64,000 nucleotides of DNA from Microvelia longipes (Eukaryota > Arthropoda > Insecta > Hemiptera > Veliidae): assembly GCA_018340805.1 (NCBI GenBank), contig JACMZG010001870.1:16999363-17063362 (forward strand), in the 5' to 3' direction. Of the stretch, positions 10,732-22,179 are shown in pieces. The stretch's first letter is position 1; the number at the start of each line of letters is the position of its first letter. The notes below the pieces were generated by a model. It was not told the DNA's origin and searched no databases. It saw only the letters and a program-made list of their open reading frames with translations. The position numbers and the translations under genes were made by a program.

Positions 10732-11215
10732 TAATCGCTCATTCTTACTTAATGGGATTCTCCAATCGCTCATCTTTACTTAATGGGATTCGCCAATCGC
10801 TCATCCTTACTTAATGGGATTCTCCATTCATCTTACTTAATGGCGCCAATCGCTCATCCTTACTTAATGGGATTCCATTCGCATCCTTACTTAATGGGAT
10901 TCTCGATCCTTACTTATGGGTTCTCATTCCTCATCCTTACTTAATGGGATTCGCCAATCGCTCATCCTTACTTAATGGGATTCTCCATTCGCTCATCCTT
11001 ACTTAATGGGATTTGCCAATCGCTCATCTTTACTTAATGGGATTCTCCAATCGCTCATCCTTACTTAATGGGATTTGCCAATCGCTCATCCTTACATAAT
11101 GGGATTCGCCAATCGCTCATATTTACGTTATAGAATTCGCCAATCGCTCATCCTTACTTAATGAGATTCGCCAATCGCTCATATTTACTTTATAGAATTC
11201 ACCAAAAGCTCATCT
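10732..11215. repeat. Minisatellite, 31-bp unit, ~16 copies
   Basis: The unit contains AATCGCTCATCCTTACTTAA then TGGGATTCGCC. About sixteen units can be counted. Several in the middle (10835-10935) have internal deletions and the last four at the right edge drift (TTTACTTTATAGAATTCACC). The GATTCTCC and GATTCGCC variants partly alternate. Confidence 0.9.
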
Positions 11216-11319
11216 TCAGCTATATTTAAAATACATGCTTTAAAATGTGGTAATTCTTCGGACTCGCTTCGTTCAATCTCAAACAGGAAAGACCCGTTTT
11301 AATCCTTCTAGGATTAAAA

Positions 11320-11706
11320 CTAGGATAACTGATTATAACTAGGATTACTGATTATAGTCAGTAATCCTACTAATGACCGATATAATCCGTGAATTTCAGA
11401 CGGACAATATTTTTTCCTCTGAGCTATTATCAATTTCCATTTCGTAAAGTATATTTTCGATTTCATGTTTTTAACATCGTTATAATCTAAGCGAAGTGTT
11501 TTTAACATACAAGCATAGGTGTCGTATAAAAAAACTTTAATATCTATACAAGCTGCTGCATGATCTTTGACTGGTCCTAGATTAAATAGACGATTAATGA
11601 ATGGATAAGGGTAACCTAGCCGTAACCGCATGTAGCTGATTTTGTAACTTACTGATAATAAGTAATTTATCAAAAAACATTCCCCATGTATTAGCATAGG
11701 GTCCAT
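11320..11706 (-). CDS. Unassigned 128-codon open frame
   Basis: An open frame of 128 codons in otherwise non-repetitive sequence. The product has a mixed, non-low-complexity composition with several Cys and Tyr (for example residues 35-60, PFINRLFNLGPVKDHAAACI), a basic central part (KNMKSKIYFTKWK) and no signal peptide or transmembrane segment. I recognise no family. It could be an exon, a transposon-derived fragment or chance. No splice sites were identified with confidence, and the adjacent minisatellite at 10.7-11.2 kb gives no functional hint. Confidence 0.2.
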   Translation of the reverse strand: MDPMLIHGECFLINYLLSVSYKISYMRLRLGYPYPFINRLFNLGPVKDHAAACIDIKVFLYDTYACMLKTLRLDYNDVKNMKSKIYFTKWKLIIAQRKKYCPSEIHGLYRSLVGLLTIISNPSYNQLS

Positions 11707-11869
11707 TCTTTAAGAGGCGTTTTTCAATATAATTTACGAGTATAGTATTTAAGCATTAAATTGTTAAAAAAGAAAATGCTTGTCGATGAAGAAAATAGAA
11801 CAAATCGAAGAAAACAAGATTTTTTTTGGAATAAATACAGTTATGAAATCTAACCTTTTTGTGTGCTAT

Positions 11870-12260
11870 TTTTACTTTTTGTCATTTATACCGTACGTAT
11901 ATAGGAAAAGTATTGTGTTTGCAAGAGAATCCAAACCGGGATGTCATCGGAATTATCCGTTTTAGGCGTTTTTAAGGCCTCCTGAGTGGTTTTTGCAAAG
12001 TTGTAATGTGTATGTGTGTGTCTGTTATCATCGTAACACCCAGTGTATTTTTGCTAGAGTTGGATTTTTTTTACAAATATCAGTCTACCGCTGCAGTTAT
12101 ACTATTAGGAAAATATTGTTTTTATGACGTCATTAACCCGCAATAATGATATCGTTTTATTAATCCATTTGGGAATGGTAGCCTCATAGTGTCCCATTCT
12201 ATCGGGCAAGCATGAAAGATGAAACTGCTGCAGTAGTTTTGTTAGTAAGGTAGGAAAACC
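11870..12260 (+). mobile_element. Repeat family F2, near full-length copy
   Basis: Begins with the terminal palindrome TTTATACCGTACGTATATAG and GGAAAAGTATTGTGTTTGCA, then CCTCCTGAGTGGTTTTTGCA, a TGTATGTGTGTG/TTATCATCGTA block, and ATGACGTCATTAACCCGC. The same series of blocks recurs in order at 23.85, 40.85 (minus), 54.7 and 60.5 kb and elsewhere. No coding capacity. Superfamily unknown. Confidence 0.8.
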
Positions 12261-12267
12261 TTGACGC

Positions 12268-12345
12268 TTTATACTAGAGCTGTAGCCTAGTGGTTGAAAA
12301 TAAAACTCAATCTCTAGTTTAAATTCTATTGATGGATTTTAGTTT
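12268..12345 (+). mobile_element. tRNA-like SINE head next to F2
   Basis: TGTAGCCTAGTGGTTGAAAA resembles a tRNA box A, and AGTTTAAATTCTATT, about 35 bases downstream, a decayed box B. Spacing is right for a tRNA-derived SINE. No intact cloverleaf. Confidence 0.35.
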
Positions 12346-12800
12346 TAACTTTTCCCGTTAGAATACGCAGATGTCTTTTTTAATTAAATATATTTCACAC
12401 TGGTTTTCATTCTTTAAGACAACATTTTTCTCGGAAATATTCCTAATAATTTTCTATTCATAAATTTCATTCACGATATTTGATCATTCAATAAACGAAA
12501 GAATCACGCAGCTGGAATCAAATGCAGTCAATACCTTCTGTAATCTTTTAGGGGCTATAACTATGAAGATATTGGTACATAGATTATTACTTATTGGTAG
12601 AGATACTATTACTGGAGGGCATTATAAGTTAAATTTTGAAACATCGAAAAAGTAACCTGAACACCTTCGCTTATAAATATTATATAGTAACCAGTACCAA
12701 ATTGCAATAACTTATATAGTAGAACGATAACATTACAAATCAAAACAAAAACAATATACGTTTCCGAAATCAATTGATTTATTATAACCTTAACTTACTC
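12346..12800. other. No feature recognised
   Basis: AT-rich DNA without a supported gene or repeat. Confidence 0.35.
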
Positions 12801-12804
12801 TTTA

Positions 12805-12912
12805 AGAAGGTTTCATTGAGGTTACAAAGAGCCCCTGAGAGCCCCTAAAAGATGTTTCTGGCCTCTCAATGTAATGAGATAGGCTATGCCTCCTCTAGTA
12901 TATATCTCTATG
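12805..12912 (-). mobile_element. hAT-like MITE, truncated copy
   Basis: The terminus CCTCTAGTATATATCTCTATG and internal GAGCCCCTGAGAGCCCC and TTTCATTGAGGTTAC blocks match, in reverse orientation, the complete element at 52429-52746. Only about a third of the element remains. Confidence 0.65.
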
Positions 12913-13105
12913 ACAAAAGTTGTTATGAAAGAATTTTATATTCCATAACCCTAATAGTTATTTTGTACATTACTTTGTTCTCGTATGTTTAAACATTACA
13001 TTCATTATATGGAATACAAAAGGATTCTCATCTATTCTTTATTTATCTCCTTGCAATCATTATTAGATAACCTTTTAGTCTTAAGTGGTCTTTAATAAAC
13101 TTAGA

Positions 13106-13222
13106 GAGGGTTAGATTCATTCCGTCGACAAATAATTTGTCGATGGAACGATTTGTCGACGGTAAAAATTAATTTTGTGGATGTATTGACCAACTAATTG
13201 TCGACGAAATAATATGAATCCC
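13106..13222. mobile_element. ~115-bp MITE with GTCGACAA ends
   Basis: GGGTTAGATTCATTCCGTCG at the left and CGACGAAATAATATGAATCC at the right are imperfect inverted repeats. Inside, GTCGAC occurs with further TTTGTCGA blocks that fold into hairpins. Noncoding. Confidence 0.55.
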
Positions 13223-14155
13223 CCCTTGCAAAGACTATGCCTATCTTATCTTATTGAACAGCTTGTGCAAATAAAGGAACGCGATAAAACCAATAAAAAT
13301 AAATTACAATCTTATTTTAATTTAAATACTAAGAAAGAATGTAGTCAATATATTTTTATTATAATTAATTTAACTAAAGCAATAACGCCAGTATATACTA
13401 CATTGCTTGTGTCGTGTCGTATAATTAGACAGTCTAAAAAATTTTAGAATGTAAATTAATAAGAGACCAGAAAAGTAAGAAATCTAATTCAAACCTAACT
13501 GGTGTAATCCTCTCGGATACCCTGTGCTCTACTTTTCATTATAATTTTTGTTAAAAAAAATATTGCAATATAACATGTTTTGCATGAAGCGTTTAACGTA
13601 TTAAATATTTAACTTAAACGCAAGAATAAACACTTATTTTTTTTATTTTTAAAAACCCCTTAGGGTCGGGATATTTGGCCCATTTTTTGCACCTATTGCT
13701 ACGTTTGAAACATCTACTGCTAATAAAAACTGAGCCCCTGGCTTTGGATGGGCTAATAACGTTGATTATCGATCTCGCCGTTACACGTTTCAAAAGCTGC
13801 ACTTTCGAGAGCTGTCCAATTAAGTTTCTTTTGGTCACGCTTTTTTAGAATCAGACTCTAATACCTAGTGAGAAAACATAGACTTACTTCTCTACTTCTT
13901 TATCATCTCAACGGTTTTGAACTGATGATGGCCTCTAGTTAGGTTGGAAGCGCTTTTCCAATAAAGTTTTGTTTTATGGAGAGACTTCTTTTCTTTTATT
14001 ATTTAAAATTTATGTGTCACTTTTCTCCCACTACAAATGAGAGAAAAGTACACTTTTTCTCCCTCTTGGAGATGAATAAGTATTATTTGAATATCCTGAC
14101 TACCCTTACGACACCTTTAAAAGTTTCAATTTGTGACTTCTCAGATCAGTGAATA
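13223..14155. other. Unassigned, one possible retroelement tail
   Basis: No supported gene. GATGATGGCCTCTAGTTAGG followed by AAGCGCTTTTCCAATAAAG (13924-13968) resembles the 3' tails of some Penelope-like or LINE elements, but this is only a pattern resemblance. Confidence 0.25.
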
Positions 14156-14156
14156 T

Positions 14157-14175
14157 ATGTATATTTTTATATATA

Positions 14176-14248
<73 letters not shown>
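14157..14248. repeat. (TA)n microsatellite
   Basis: About 90 bp of TA repeat with few interruptions. Confidence 0.9.
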
Positions 14249-14249
<1 letters not shown>

Positions 14250-14252
<3 letters not shown>

Positions 14253-15274
14253 GAACGGATGTCGGTTTGTAAGTATTGGTGGCGCTAACTGACGGAGTAG
14301 TTGTTAGACTAAACTACTGTTGATTAAAAATGGTCCTTCGCACCCTTAGGAAAAATGGTGGGAGTCGGAACACTGTCCCCACCGCGGACCCTTCATTTTT
14401 ACCTCACTTTAGATTTAGGATATAGTTATAAAAAATTGCTTGTAATCTTTATAACGATTCTAAACTTATAACAACTGGCTGCTAAATTTTTTTGTAACCA
14501 TTTAATTATTTCCCGTATTATTTGATTAAAGAGATTTCCACTCTAATTCCTTTCCAAGCTTGAACCTAATACCTAAGATATTAGGTTACCTATTAATTCT
14601 GAGGTCGAGTATAGCAAGACCAAAGTAATAAACACATGTTATAAAAATATAGCGAACTGTGGGCGTGTAAATCAAGTCCAAAGAGATAAGGAATTGTTCA
14701 ATTTTTTATTCGCATTAGAAATAGTAAGTAAAAAGTTGTATACTCTATTTTAGATGACTTGTGTCATCACTATTTCGTTTTGAGTCCAGTTTCAGTTCTA
14801 AACTACACTTATTTCATACTTTGTTCTCATGAATCTTACACTGTAAAACAAGTTTTAAATATATTTCAAATCCAACACAACTACCCTGTAATTTCATAGT
14901 AAAATGTCTCTTTGTTCTGTCTAAAAACAACAACTTTTGGAAACAAAACTTTGCACTCTCGGAAATTAAGTATTAACGACAGGGTAAAGCTATGTAAATC
15001 TAACCAAACCTCTTGTTTGTTTCTCAACGTGGCTTAGGTTATAAAATTCTATAATATAATATCCCTGTCTAGTCAAGTCCAAAAAGATTAAAATCTTATC
15101 AGAGGAAAATAAATCTTTTATCAGTAAAAAAGTCACAACTTGTTTATAATAACCTGTATTGCAGAGGTAGCTAAATCGCTATATTAAATACTGATCAATA
15201 TGATTATGTGTTACTTAATGTTTTGTTAGTCTTACTATACGCGTTAGGTAAACACGCATTTTATACTCTATAAT
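14250..15274. other. No feature recognised
   Basis: About 1 kb of AT-rich DNA. The slightly GC-richer stretch at 14255-14400 (GGTGGCGCTAACTGACGG, CCCCACCGCGGACCC) gives no recognisable translation. Confidence 0.35.
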
Positions 15275-16345
15275 ATTTACTGTTTTATCTGCATTTGGTT
15301 TTGCTTGGTTTTGTACATTGTGTTACGCTTTGTTTGTTGGCCCAATTTCATTTGACTCTATTGTTGGGATAGCTGCACACTGTTTTACGGACTGTTTAAT
15401 TTGCTTTTGTTTTTGGGACAGCTAATTTCACCTGTGATACGCTGGTTTATTTTGCTACTGTTGTTGTGATAGCGAATTACAATGTGTTACAGACTGTTTA
15501 ATTTGCCTCTGTTTTTGTGACAGCTAATTTCACTGTGATACGCTAGGTTTAATTTGCTTCTGTTTTTGGGACAGCTAAATACACTGTAATACGCCGTGTT
15601 TAATTTGCTACTGTTGTTGTAATAGCTTAATACACTGTTTTACAGACTGTTTTTTTGCTTCTGTTTTTGGGACAGCTTATTTCACTATGTTACGCCCGTT
15701 TTACTAGTCATTGTTGTTAGGACAGCTAAATACACTGTAATACGCCGTGTTTCTTTTGCTACTGTTGTTGTGATAGCAAATTACAATGTGTTACAGACTG
15801 TTTAATTTACTTCTATTTTTGGGACAGCTAATTTCACTGTGATACGCTGGGTTTATTTTGCTACTGTTGTTGTGACAGCTAATTTCACTGTGATACGCAG
15901 TGTTTATTTTGCTACTGTTGTTGTGATAGCGAATTACAATGTGTTACAGACTGTTTAATTTGCTTCTGTTTTTGGGACAGCTAATTTCACTGTGATACGC
16001 CGTGTTTATTTTTCTACTGTTGTCGTGATAGCGAATTACAATGTGTTACAGACTGTTTAATTTGCTTCTGTTTTTGGGACAGCTAAATACCTGTAATACG
16101 CCGTGTTTAATTGGCTATTGTTGTTATAATAGCATAATACACTGTTTTACAGACTTTTATTTGCTTCTGTTTATGGGACAGCTAATTTCACTATGTTACG
16201 CCCGTTTTACTAGTCATTGTTGTTAGGACAGCTAAATACACTGTTTTACGCCCTCTTTATATTAGCTTGTGTTGTTAGGACAGCCTAATTGAATACTCTG
16301 TGTTTTGCCCTGTTCCTTTTTTCTTTGTTGTTAAGACAGCAGAAT
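15275..16345. repeat. ~51-bp minisatellite with alternating subtypes
   Basis: About twenty units of ~51 bp. Subtype A contains TTTGCTTCTGTTTTTGGGAC then AGCTAATTTCACTGTGATAC. Subtype B contains TGCTACTGTTGTTGTGATAG then CGAATTACAATGTGTTACAG. A and B often alternate, giving a ~102-bp higher-order period. Copies become more diverged at both edges. The short open frame inside is a repeat artefact. Confidence 0.88.
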
Positions 16346-16572
16346 ATGCTGTGTTTAGCATTATTATTAGTTTATGTTTTAGTGTACACTTCGCCCAGCG
16401 GTTATACATCTGCTGCTAATTACGCTCGACGCGATGCTATTTAACAAAAGTAGTCTGACAGAAACCGTAGATACATTTGGCGTATTTAAACGTAACTTTG
16501 TATGCTCGAGTAATAAATAAAATAATAAACTCATGCTAATTTTAACGCACTTGGTTATTAAAGTATTAAGTA

Positions 16573-16576
<4 letters not shown>

Positions 16577-16618
<42 letters not shown>
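16577..16618. repeat. (TA)n microsatellite
   Basis: Short TA tract following TAATCATA. Confidence 0.85.
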
Positions 16619-16621
<3 letters not shown>

Positions 16622-16732
16622 AATTTTATAATAATAATAATTACAGGAGTGAAGCGAAGAGATTTAGAGGGGTTTTGAGAATTTTCGACATATGTCTTCT
16701 TCGGTCAGGTAAGGTTGGGAAGTCCCGAGTGA

Positions 16733-16754
16733 CTATATATATTATATATATATA

Positions 16755-16822
<68 letters not shown>

Positions 16823-16868
16823 ATATATGTGTGTGTGTGTGTGTGTGTGTTGTTTGTGTGTGTGTGTT
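16733..16868. repeat. (TA)n followed by (GT)n microsatellite
   Basis: About 95 bp of TA repeat passing into about 40 bp of GT repeat near 16829. The compound tract is preceded by GTCAGGTAAGG and a GAAGCGAAGAG block. Confidence 0.9.
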
Positions 16869-16869
16869 T

Positions 16870-18265
16870 ATGTATATATCTATGTAGTAAGTGTATGATT
16901 AATGGACGCAAAATAGACTTCTTCCTCATTAATTAAATAAATTATTAACTAAATTGTATTTAACTGAAAAGGATTAAAGTTGAATTATATTCAGAGTAAC
17001 CCGAGAAAGCCAATTAAAGCAGACGAGTTCTTGAGGAAGGTATTTGTATAGTTAATTTGAACTTCCTCTCCGACTAAAATTTAATCGAAAATACACTTTA
17101 TTTTTCAATTAAAATAAGATCAAAAGGTCACAATGAAAAAATAAAATGAACAATAACAATATATTTAAAACCCATGTGTTCGGGTTAGAAGGCTTGTAAA
17201 TTGATAGGGTAAAACATGTAGGATATTATATAGGTTGCACTGAACGCGGTAGACAACTGAATGTGGAGTGTCCAATGTTAGTTTCAAGTGTACGCTTAAT
17301 ATAGAGGAGGCAGTTAAAGATTAATAATAGTGTAGCGTTTACGTTAGCAATGAGGTTCTTGACGCTTACTTTTTAGGTAAATAATAGTTTACATTAGTCG
17401 TACGCGTATTATAATATCCATGTTTATTAATAATGCATTTTTTGGATATGCATTCGTTACCTTCAACAAGGTGAACAAAAACTCTCTTTTCTTTCTTTAA
17501 TTTTGAGCTGGCTAAGATGCCGAAGTTAAGGAATAAATTTTAAATCGTCTAAGATGATGACAGTAAGAAACAAATGTTAGATCGTCGAAGATAATGTCAG
17601 GTAATGTCAGGTACAAATTGTGAATATTTCCGGTAAATGACCCTAAAAAATATTATATTGTCCAAGAATATATCAGAATTAAAATTTGAATTGTCCATGA
17701 TTGATGACTGTAAGAAACGTCCACAAAAAAAGAAAAGTCCAAGATAACAGCGAATCAGCTGTCCGTGAAGGACAGCTCACATTAAAATCCTAATTTTAAA
17801 TCAAAATTAGGGTTTGAACACAATCGAGGAAAGGAAAACAACGATTGCAAGTAAACACGGTCTAAGACAAAATATCGGGGAATCAAACCAAACATTGCTT
17901 TATCGCCTAGCACAACATAATTTTGGCACAAAAATTTAACCCGATGATTCTACCAACACTAGTACCCAAACTGCTTTAGCAATCCACGCATTAAATAAAA
18001 ACCATTCTTTCAAATTCAAAGAAAGTAATATTTTATATTTTAAAAATAATTCTACTAAACGTCTCTTACTTAAAGCCTTTTAAATCTCTCGAGAGCCAAA
18101 TAATATCAATTTTGAAAAAGACGGTAAAAATATTAAAAAATACTATAGCGCTATTGTGAATGATTCTTAAGTATTTAATTTATTTATCCAGAGTAGTACA
18201 TTTAAAATACATCACCCTGATTAACTCAGCTTCTAGATAAAATTGGTATCATCCCTACTATGTCG
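16870..18265. other. No gene; degenerate tandem pattern at 17.5-17.8 kb
   Basis: Between about 17540 and 17770 a loose motif (GTCCAAGATgATGACagTAAG) recurs about five times at irregular spacing. AGCTGTCCGTGAAGGACAGCT (17758-17778) is a small hairpin. Otherwise no structure or gene was recognised. Confidence 0.3.
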
Positions 18266-18267
18266 AA

Positions 18268-18764
18268 CACTGGAGGTTCAATACCTAATTCTTTGTTTGG
18301 TAATAGTCTGGCATGTATGGTAATCTGATTATCAATATGTGTTCTGTGGTAACTTAAAAAGTAAAATTGGAGCATACCTTAGTATTAATTATTTAAGAAA
18401 CTATGTAACCCAACATATTCCAAACAGTTTAATACTACTATAATTTAATTCCGGTAATTTTTCCCAAGCTATTGTTTGGCTTATTGCATAAGGACTATAC
18501 CTTTTTATCATTAAAAAAAACTTACTGTTCACCATAATTCATCCCATATTTTGTATGGGAAAATTAAGATGTGGGGAAAAAATTACCAGAATTCAGTGAT
18601 ATTGGTATCAAATTATCCTGGATATGACACTGTTTCAGAAATGACCCATGTAAGTACGCTCCAATTTATCATTTAAATTTGTTGTAGAAAATACATTTTG
18701 ATAATAAGATAATCATACATGCCTGGCGATTACCTATAAAATTAGGGTTTTAAACTCCCAATGG
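18268..18764. mobile_element. TIR element, ~110-bp inverted ends
   Basis: The left end (GGTTCAATACCTAATT, GGCATGTATGGTAATC, AAAATTGGAGCATAC) is the inverted counterpart of the right end (GTACGCTCCAATTT, GATAATCATACATGCC, AAATTAGGGTTTTAAACTCC) with moderate divergence. Internal shorter inverted blocks (GGTAATTTTTCCC against GGGGAAAAAATTACC) and the palindrome CCCATATTTTGTATGGG lie in the centre. Noncoding. It ends exactly where the next MITE's target duplication begins. Confidence 0.7.
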
Positions 18765-18771
18765 TCGACTT

Positions 18772-19597
18772 CTTAGAATAATACTATATATAGAAGGAGC
18801 ACAGGACCGTAAACACTATGTAATTCCACTGATAACACGAAAGCCGGTTGACTGGTGCAACTAAGTAATGCTGCCAACCTGACTACAACATATTTTTTTG
18901 CTTTTGTTGCCATCCTTACATAGTCGGTGTGCTAGCCCGCCATTATTTAAATTTTTTATTAGTTCCTGTCGTATTTAAATATTTTGACTCCCCCCACTTT
19001 TATAAATTTAAATATTGTATGATAGCAATACAGTAACAATGCAAGTATCCAGTTCTGACGTCATACAATAGTCTCATATACTATTTTTTGAACACAATGA
19101 TACACATTATTATTTATTTCGTAAACTAAATAAGTTTGTTTCATTTAGATACGTGGGTAAACACGGATCTATTGGATAAATTTTGTTTAGTAAAAAACAA
19201 ACTATATTTTTCATAAACACGAGAAAGAAATAGTCGTAAAATAATATGAAAAATATTCCCTCTGTAAATGACTTGCATTATTTTAAGTAAACACAAGACG
19301 CATCGAACTATCGGCCATCTCGATAATGCATATTTAAAATTTTTCTTGTTATAATCGTTAAAATACATTTTCTTATACCTAAAATATTATAATTAACCAT
19401 TTTATACATTTAGAATAATTAATAAGTAATGAAGCATTAATAAATAATTTAATTAAATACTTCAACAACCGGAAATATTGCCAACTTTGTTAAAAAACAT
19501 TTTATATTGTTAGGTTGGCAGCATTACTTTAGTTGCACCAGTCAACCGGATTTCGTGTTATCAGTAGTGCTCCTTCTATATAAAGTATTATTCTAAG
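18772..19597. mobile_element. MITE with perfect 8-bp TSD, copy 1
   Basis: Starts CTTAGAATAATACTATATAT and ends AGTATTATTCTAAG, perfect complements for at least 13 bp, with TIRs of about 110 bp (GGAGCACAGGACCG, CCACTGATAACACG, GTTGACTGGTGCAACTAAG, AATGCTGCCAACCT on the left). It is flanked by GTCGACTT at 18764-18771 and 19598-19605, an 8-bp duplication as in hAT or P-type elements. The interior has only a 75-codon minus-strand frame of no recognised family. Confidence 0.88.
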
Positions 19598-19605
19598 GTC
19601 GACTT

Positions 19606-20395
19606 AGTGGGGGTAGAAACCAATTTTATCGCTATAGCTGCGTACAGAGGGAGAAATAAAACCTAACAACAAGGTAATATAACAGAGGGAGAAATAAAAT
19701 TATACCACCTTGTATCATTTTTTTTTAATTATTTAATGTATTATTTATAATTAATTATTACATTTTATTTACTTATTTAATTGAATTTATTTTATTATTT
19801 TAGTTATATTGATTTATTTATTTTATTTTATTACTTTTTACCTTAAAGGAATAAACCTGTAGAACAGGTTGATAAAAAAAATTAATACATTGGAATACTT
19901 ACCCTCATCATTCTACTGTATAACCTCCCCAACTTTCTTATTCGTATATAGTTTTTGTTTTTCCTTTTAGTGTTTCTCTTCTCTCAGTAGTTGTCTTTTT
20001 CAATTTAATTAACTCTATTTGTGCTGTTGTCATTTTTTATTTTAGTTTTCCTTCTGAATTTACTTTTTAATTCTTTTTCTCTTTTTCTTTTTCTTTCTCA
20101 CTTTTTATTCGTAAGTAATGTGAAGAGCCGTTAAGGGGAGTGGTGGAAAACAAGTAGGAAGGGTGGATACAATTGAATTATCGCTCTCTCTGGTCCTGGC
20201 CGTCGTTGAGGGAAGACCCGAACAATATTATTTTAGTATTAATTATTAATGATATTTTCTTCTAAATAGTAATGAAATAAAATATTTAATAAATAAATAA
20301 TAATGTATTTAATTTCTTATACACGTGTGTACTTTGATTCTTATATAGCGTTCAACGTCGCCTTTGCCTTGCCCGGCGCTTTCACCACTTGTCAC
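19606..20395. other. No gene; short direct repeat
   Basis: CAGAGGGAGAAATAAAA occurs at 19645 and 19683, once each side of a 35-bp spacer. The rest is AT- and T-rich DNA without coding signal. Confidence 0.4.
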
Positions 20396-20399
20396 GAGA

Positions 20400-20955
20400 C
20401 CTATGAGGAAGATGCGTGTTTGCCACATATATTTTTATTTAAAAGTATAATACATCTAATAAATAATAGCAATTTTGCAAAAAAGTGTTCCTATTCATTT
20501 AAAATGATTTTTAAAGTTCACTGTTGTTGTTGGGGCATGTTGTTCAAGGCAGAACTGGTATCGCACCACAGGGGATTTATTTAGAACTATTCGTGGGTTA
20601 CATTTGTTGCTTAACGTACCTTTTATTTGGGGACTCCTAGCAGCTTTATTCTATTGCAAAACCGCTTTACAGTTTTTTTAAGGTCTAACTGGAAATCACT
20701 CTTATCACATGTGATAACGATAATCGATGCATTTTAACTTTTGAATAATAATATTTAAATTATATTATAATTATATTTATGCTATTTTAAATATTAAAAC
20801 GAAGTAGTAGTGGTAATTTTTTTGTTTTAAAATGTTATGAGCTCATAAAAACTATAAGTGATGTATTTTCAAGTAAACCTTTGATTTCGTTTAATTTATG
20901 AAATTATTACATTGAGTTTGAGGAAATAGTTATTCTTTTATTAATATGTGCAAAC
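20400..20955 (+). repeat. ~590-bp unclassified interspersed repeat, copy 1
   Basis: Aligns in direct orientation with 49180-49795. Shared blocks in order include GATGCGTGTTTGCCA, ATATTTTTATTTAAAAGT, TGTTGTTCAAGGC, GACTCCTAGC, GCAAAACCGCTT, ATCACTCTTATCACATGT, ATTATATTTATGCTATTTTA and TTTGAGGAAATAGTTATTCT. No inverted termini, poly(A) tail or coding frame are evident, so it may be an LTR relic, a LINE UTR or an old duplication. Confidence 0.75.
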
Positions 20956-21377
20956 GTTAATAAAAAAGCATCTATAGAGCTCCTCTTTTTATAATCTCAT
21001 CGCTGTAAACTGCGTCTCTGAACGACGAATCTCAACAGATCCATACGTCCCAACCTTAAGATGATATATGTACATACTTAATCTGAACAAAAATGATCCA
21101 AAACTAGCATTTACACTCGTAAAAGTTTACAAAAGATAGTGCAGATTAATAAAATTATAACTATTTACGTAAATTCTAAGCAATAATTTTATAATTTGAA
21201 CGAAACGTAAGGTAAACAACAACTTATTTTTCCCTCATATATAGTTTTAGTTATACTGGTATGACTAAAACTAGATTTTGGACATTTGTTAGTTGGCCTT
21301 GACATTGATCTTGAGATTTGAAATGAACTAATCAACTGTATAACCCAAGTGATGTAATGGTTATTTGCCGTAAATCT
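20956..21377. other. No feature recognised
   Basis: AT-rich DNA with no supported gene or repeat. Confidence 0.35.
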
Positions 21378-21472
21378 TAGGCCCGTATTCAAAGGCATTT
21401 TCCTAACCTAAACCTAACATTTTCCTTAAGGAGCCCTTAAGAAAGTAAGAAAAATGTCTTTGGGCCTTAACT
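21378..21472. mobile_element. ~95-bp snap-back MITE
   Basis: TAGGCCCGTATTCAAAGGCA at the left pairs imperfectly with AATGTCTTTGGGCCTTA at the right. Very short nonautonomous elements beginning GGCCCGTATTCA are common in animal genomes. No target duplication was resolved. Confidence 0.5.
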
Positions 21473-22179
21473 TTTTTAAATATTATTTTTTTTTTAATTT
21501 CTAATAAAAGTGTATAAAATTAATATTTTTTTCTGTGAAATATATTTTTTCTTATCTTGATTAACCTAACAAAACATAAAAAATCATAGGTTAAAGTTTA
21601 TGCATCTTCCTCATTGTCCTTGTGGCTAAATAAGTATTAAAATAAACAGGCATCATGCAGAAAAGGCAAACAAAATAACACATGAAAATAAAGATATATT
21701 TAATCAGAAAATATTATCATAACTTTTGAGCTTTTGGACTGTTACTTATTGTAAAAAAAATAATGTTTTAAAGGACCCAAGACTTTAATAATTATTCAAA
21801 ATTTTTAGAAAATATGATCAATAATTAATAATAAAACAAAATTCCAGAAGTTTTTATCAATGCTTAATATTATTTTCTACTATTTCTAGTTTAATTCAAA
21901 AGAAATAGGCTCTTAAAATGGTTTCTAAAGGAAAGAATAGAATGTCATGAAAATTTTCTTGCCTTCCTTCTGTAATATAACGTTAAAAGAAAATCATAAT
22001 GCTGTGGAAAGATATTGCTATTCTGTGGCAAAGAGATAAGACTGATGGCTTAAATAACGTGGTCTTACGAGAACACAATAGAACGGGCTAATAAAAAATT
22101 TCACTGGGGTTAAAATCTTACCTTCAGGGTTAAAAATATTTCTTTATAACACAAAAAAATTGTTGAATTGGATAATAAG
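21473..22179. other. No feature recognised
   Basis: AT-rich sequence without supported gene, repeat or structure. Confidence 0.35.

Noticed and set aside
10732..11215. CRISPR-like array of ~31-bp repeats
   Set aside because: Units are contiguous with no unique spacers, and the context is eukaryotic; it is a minisatellite.
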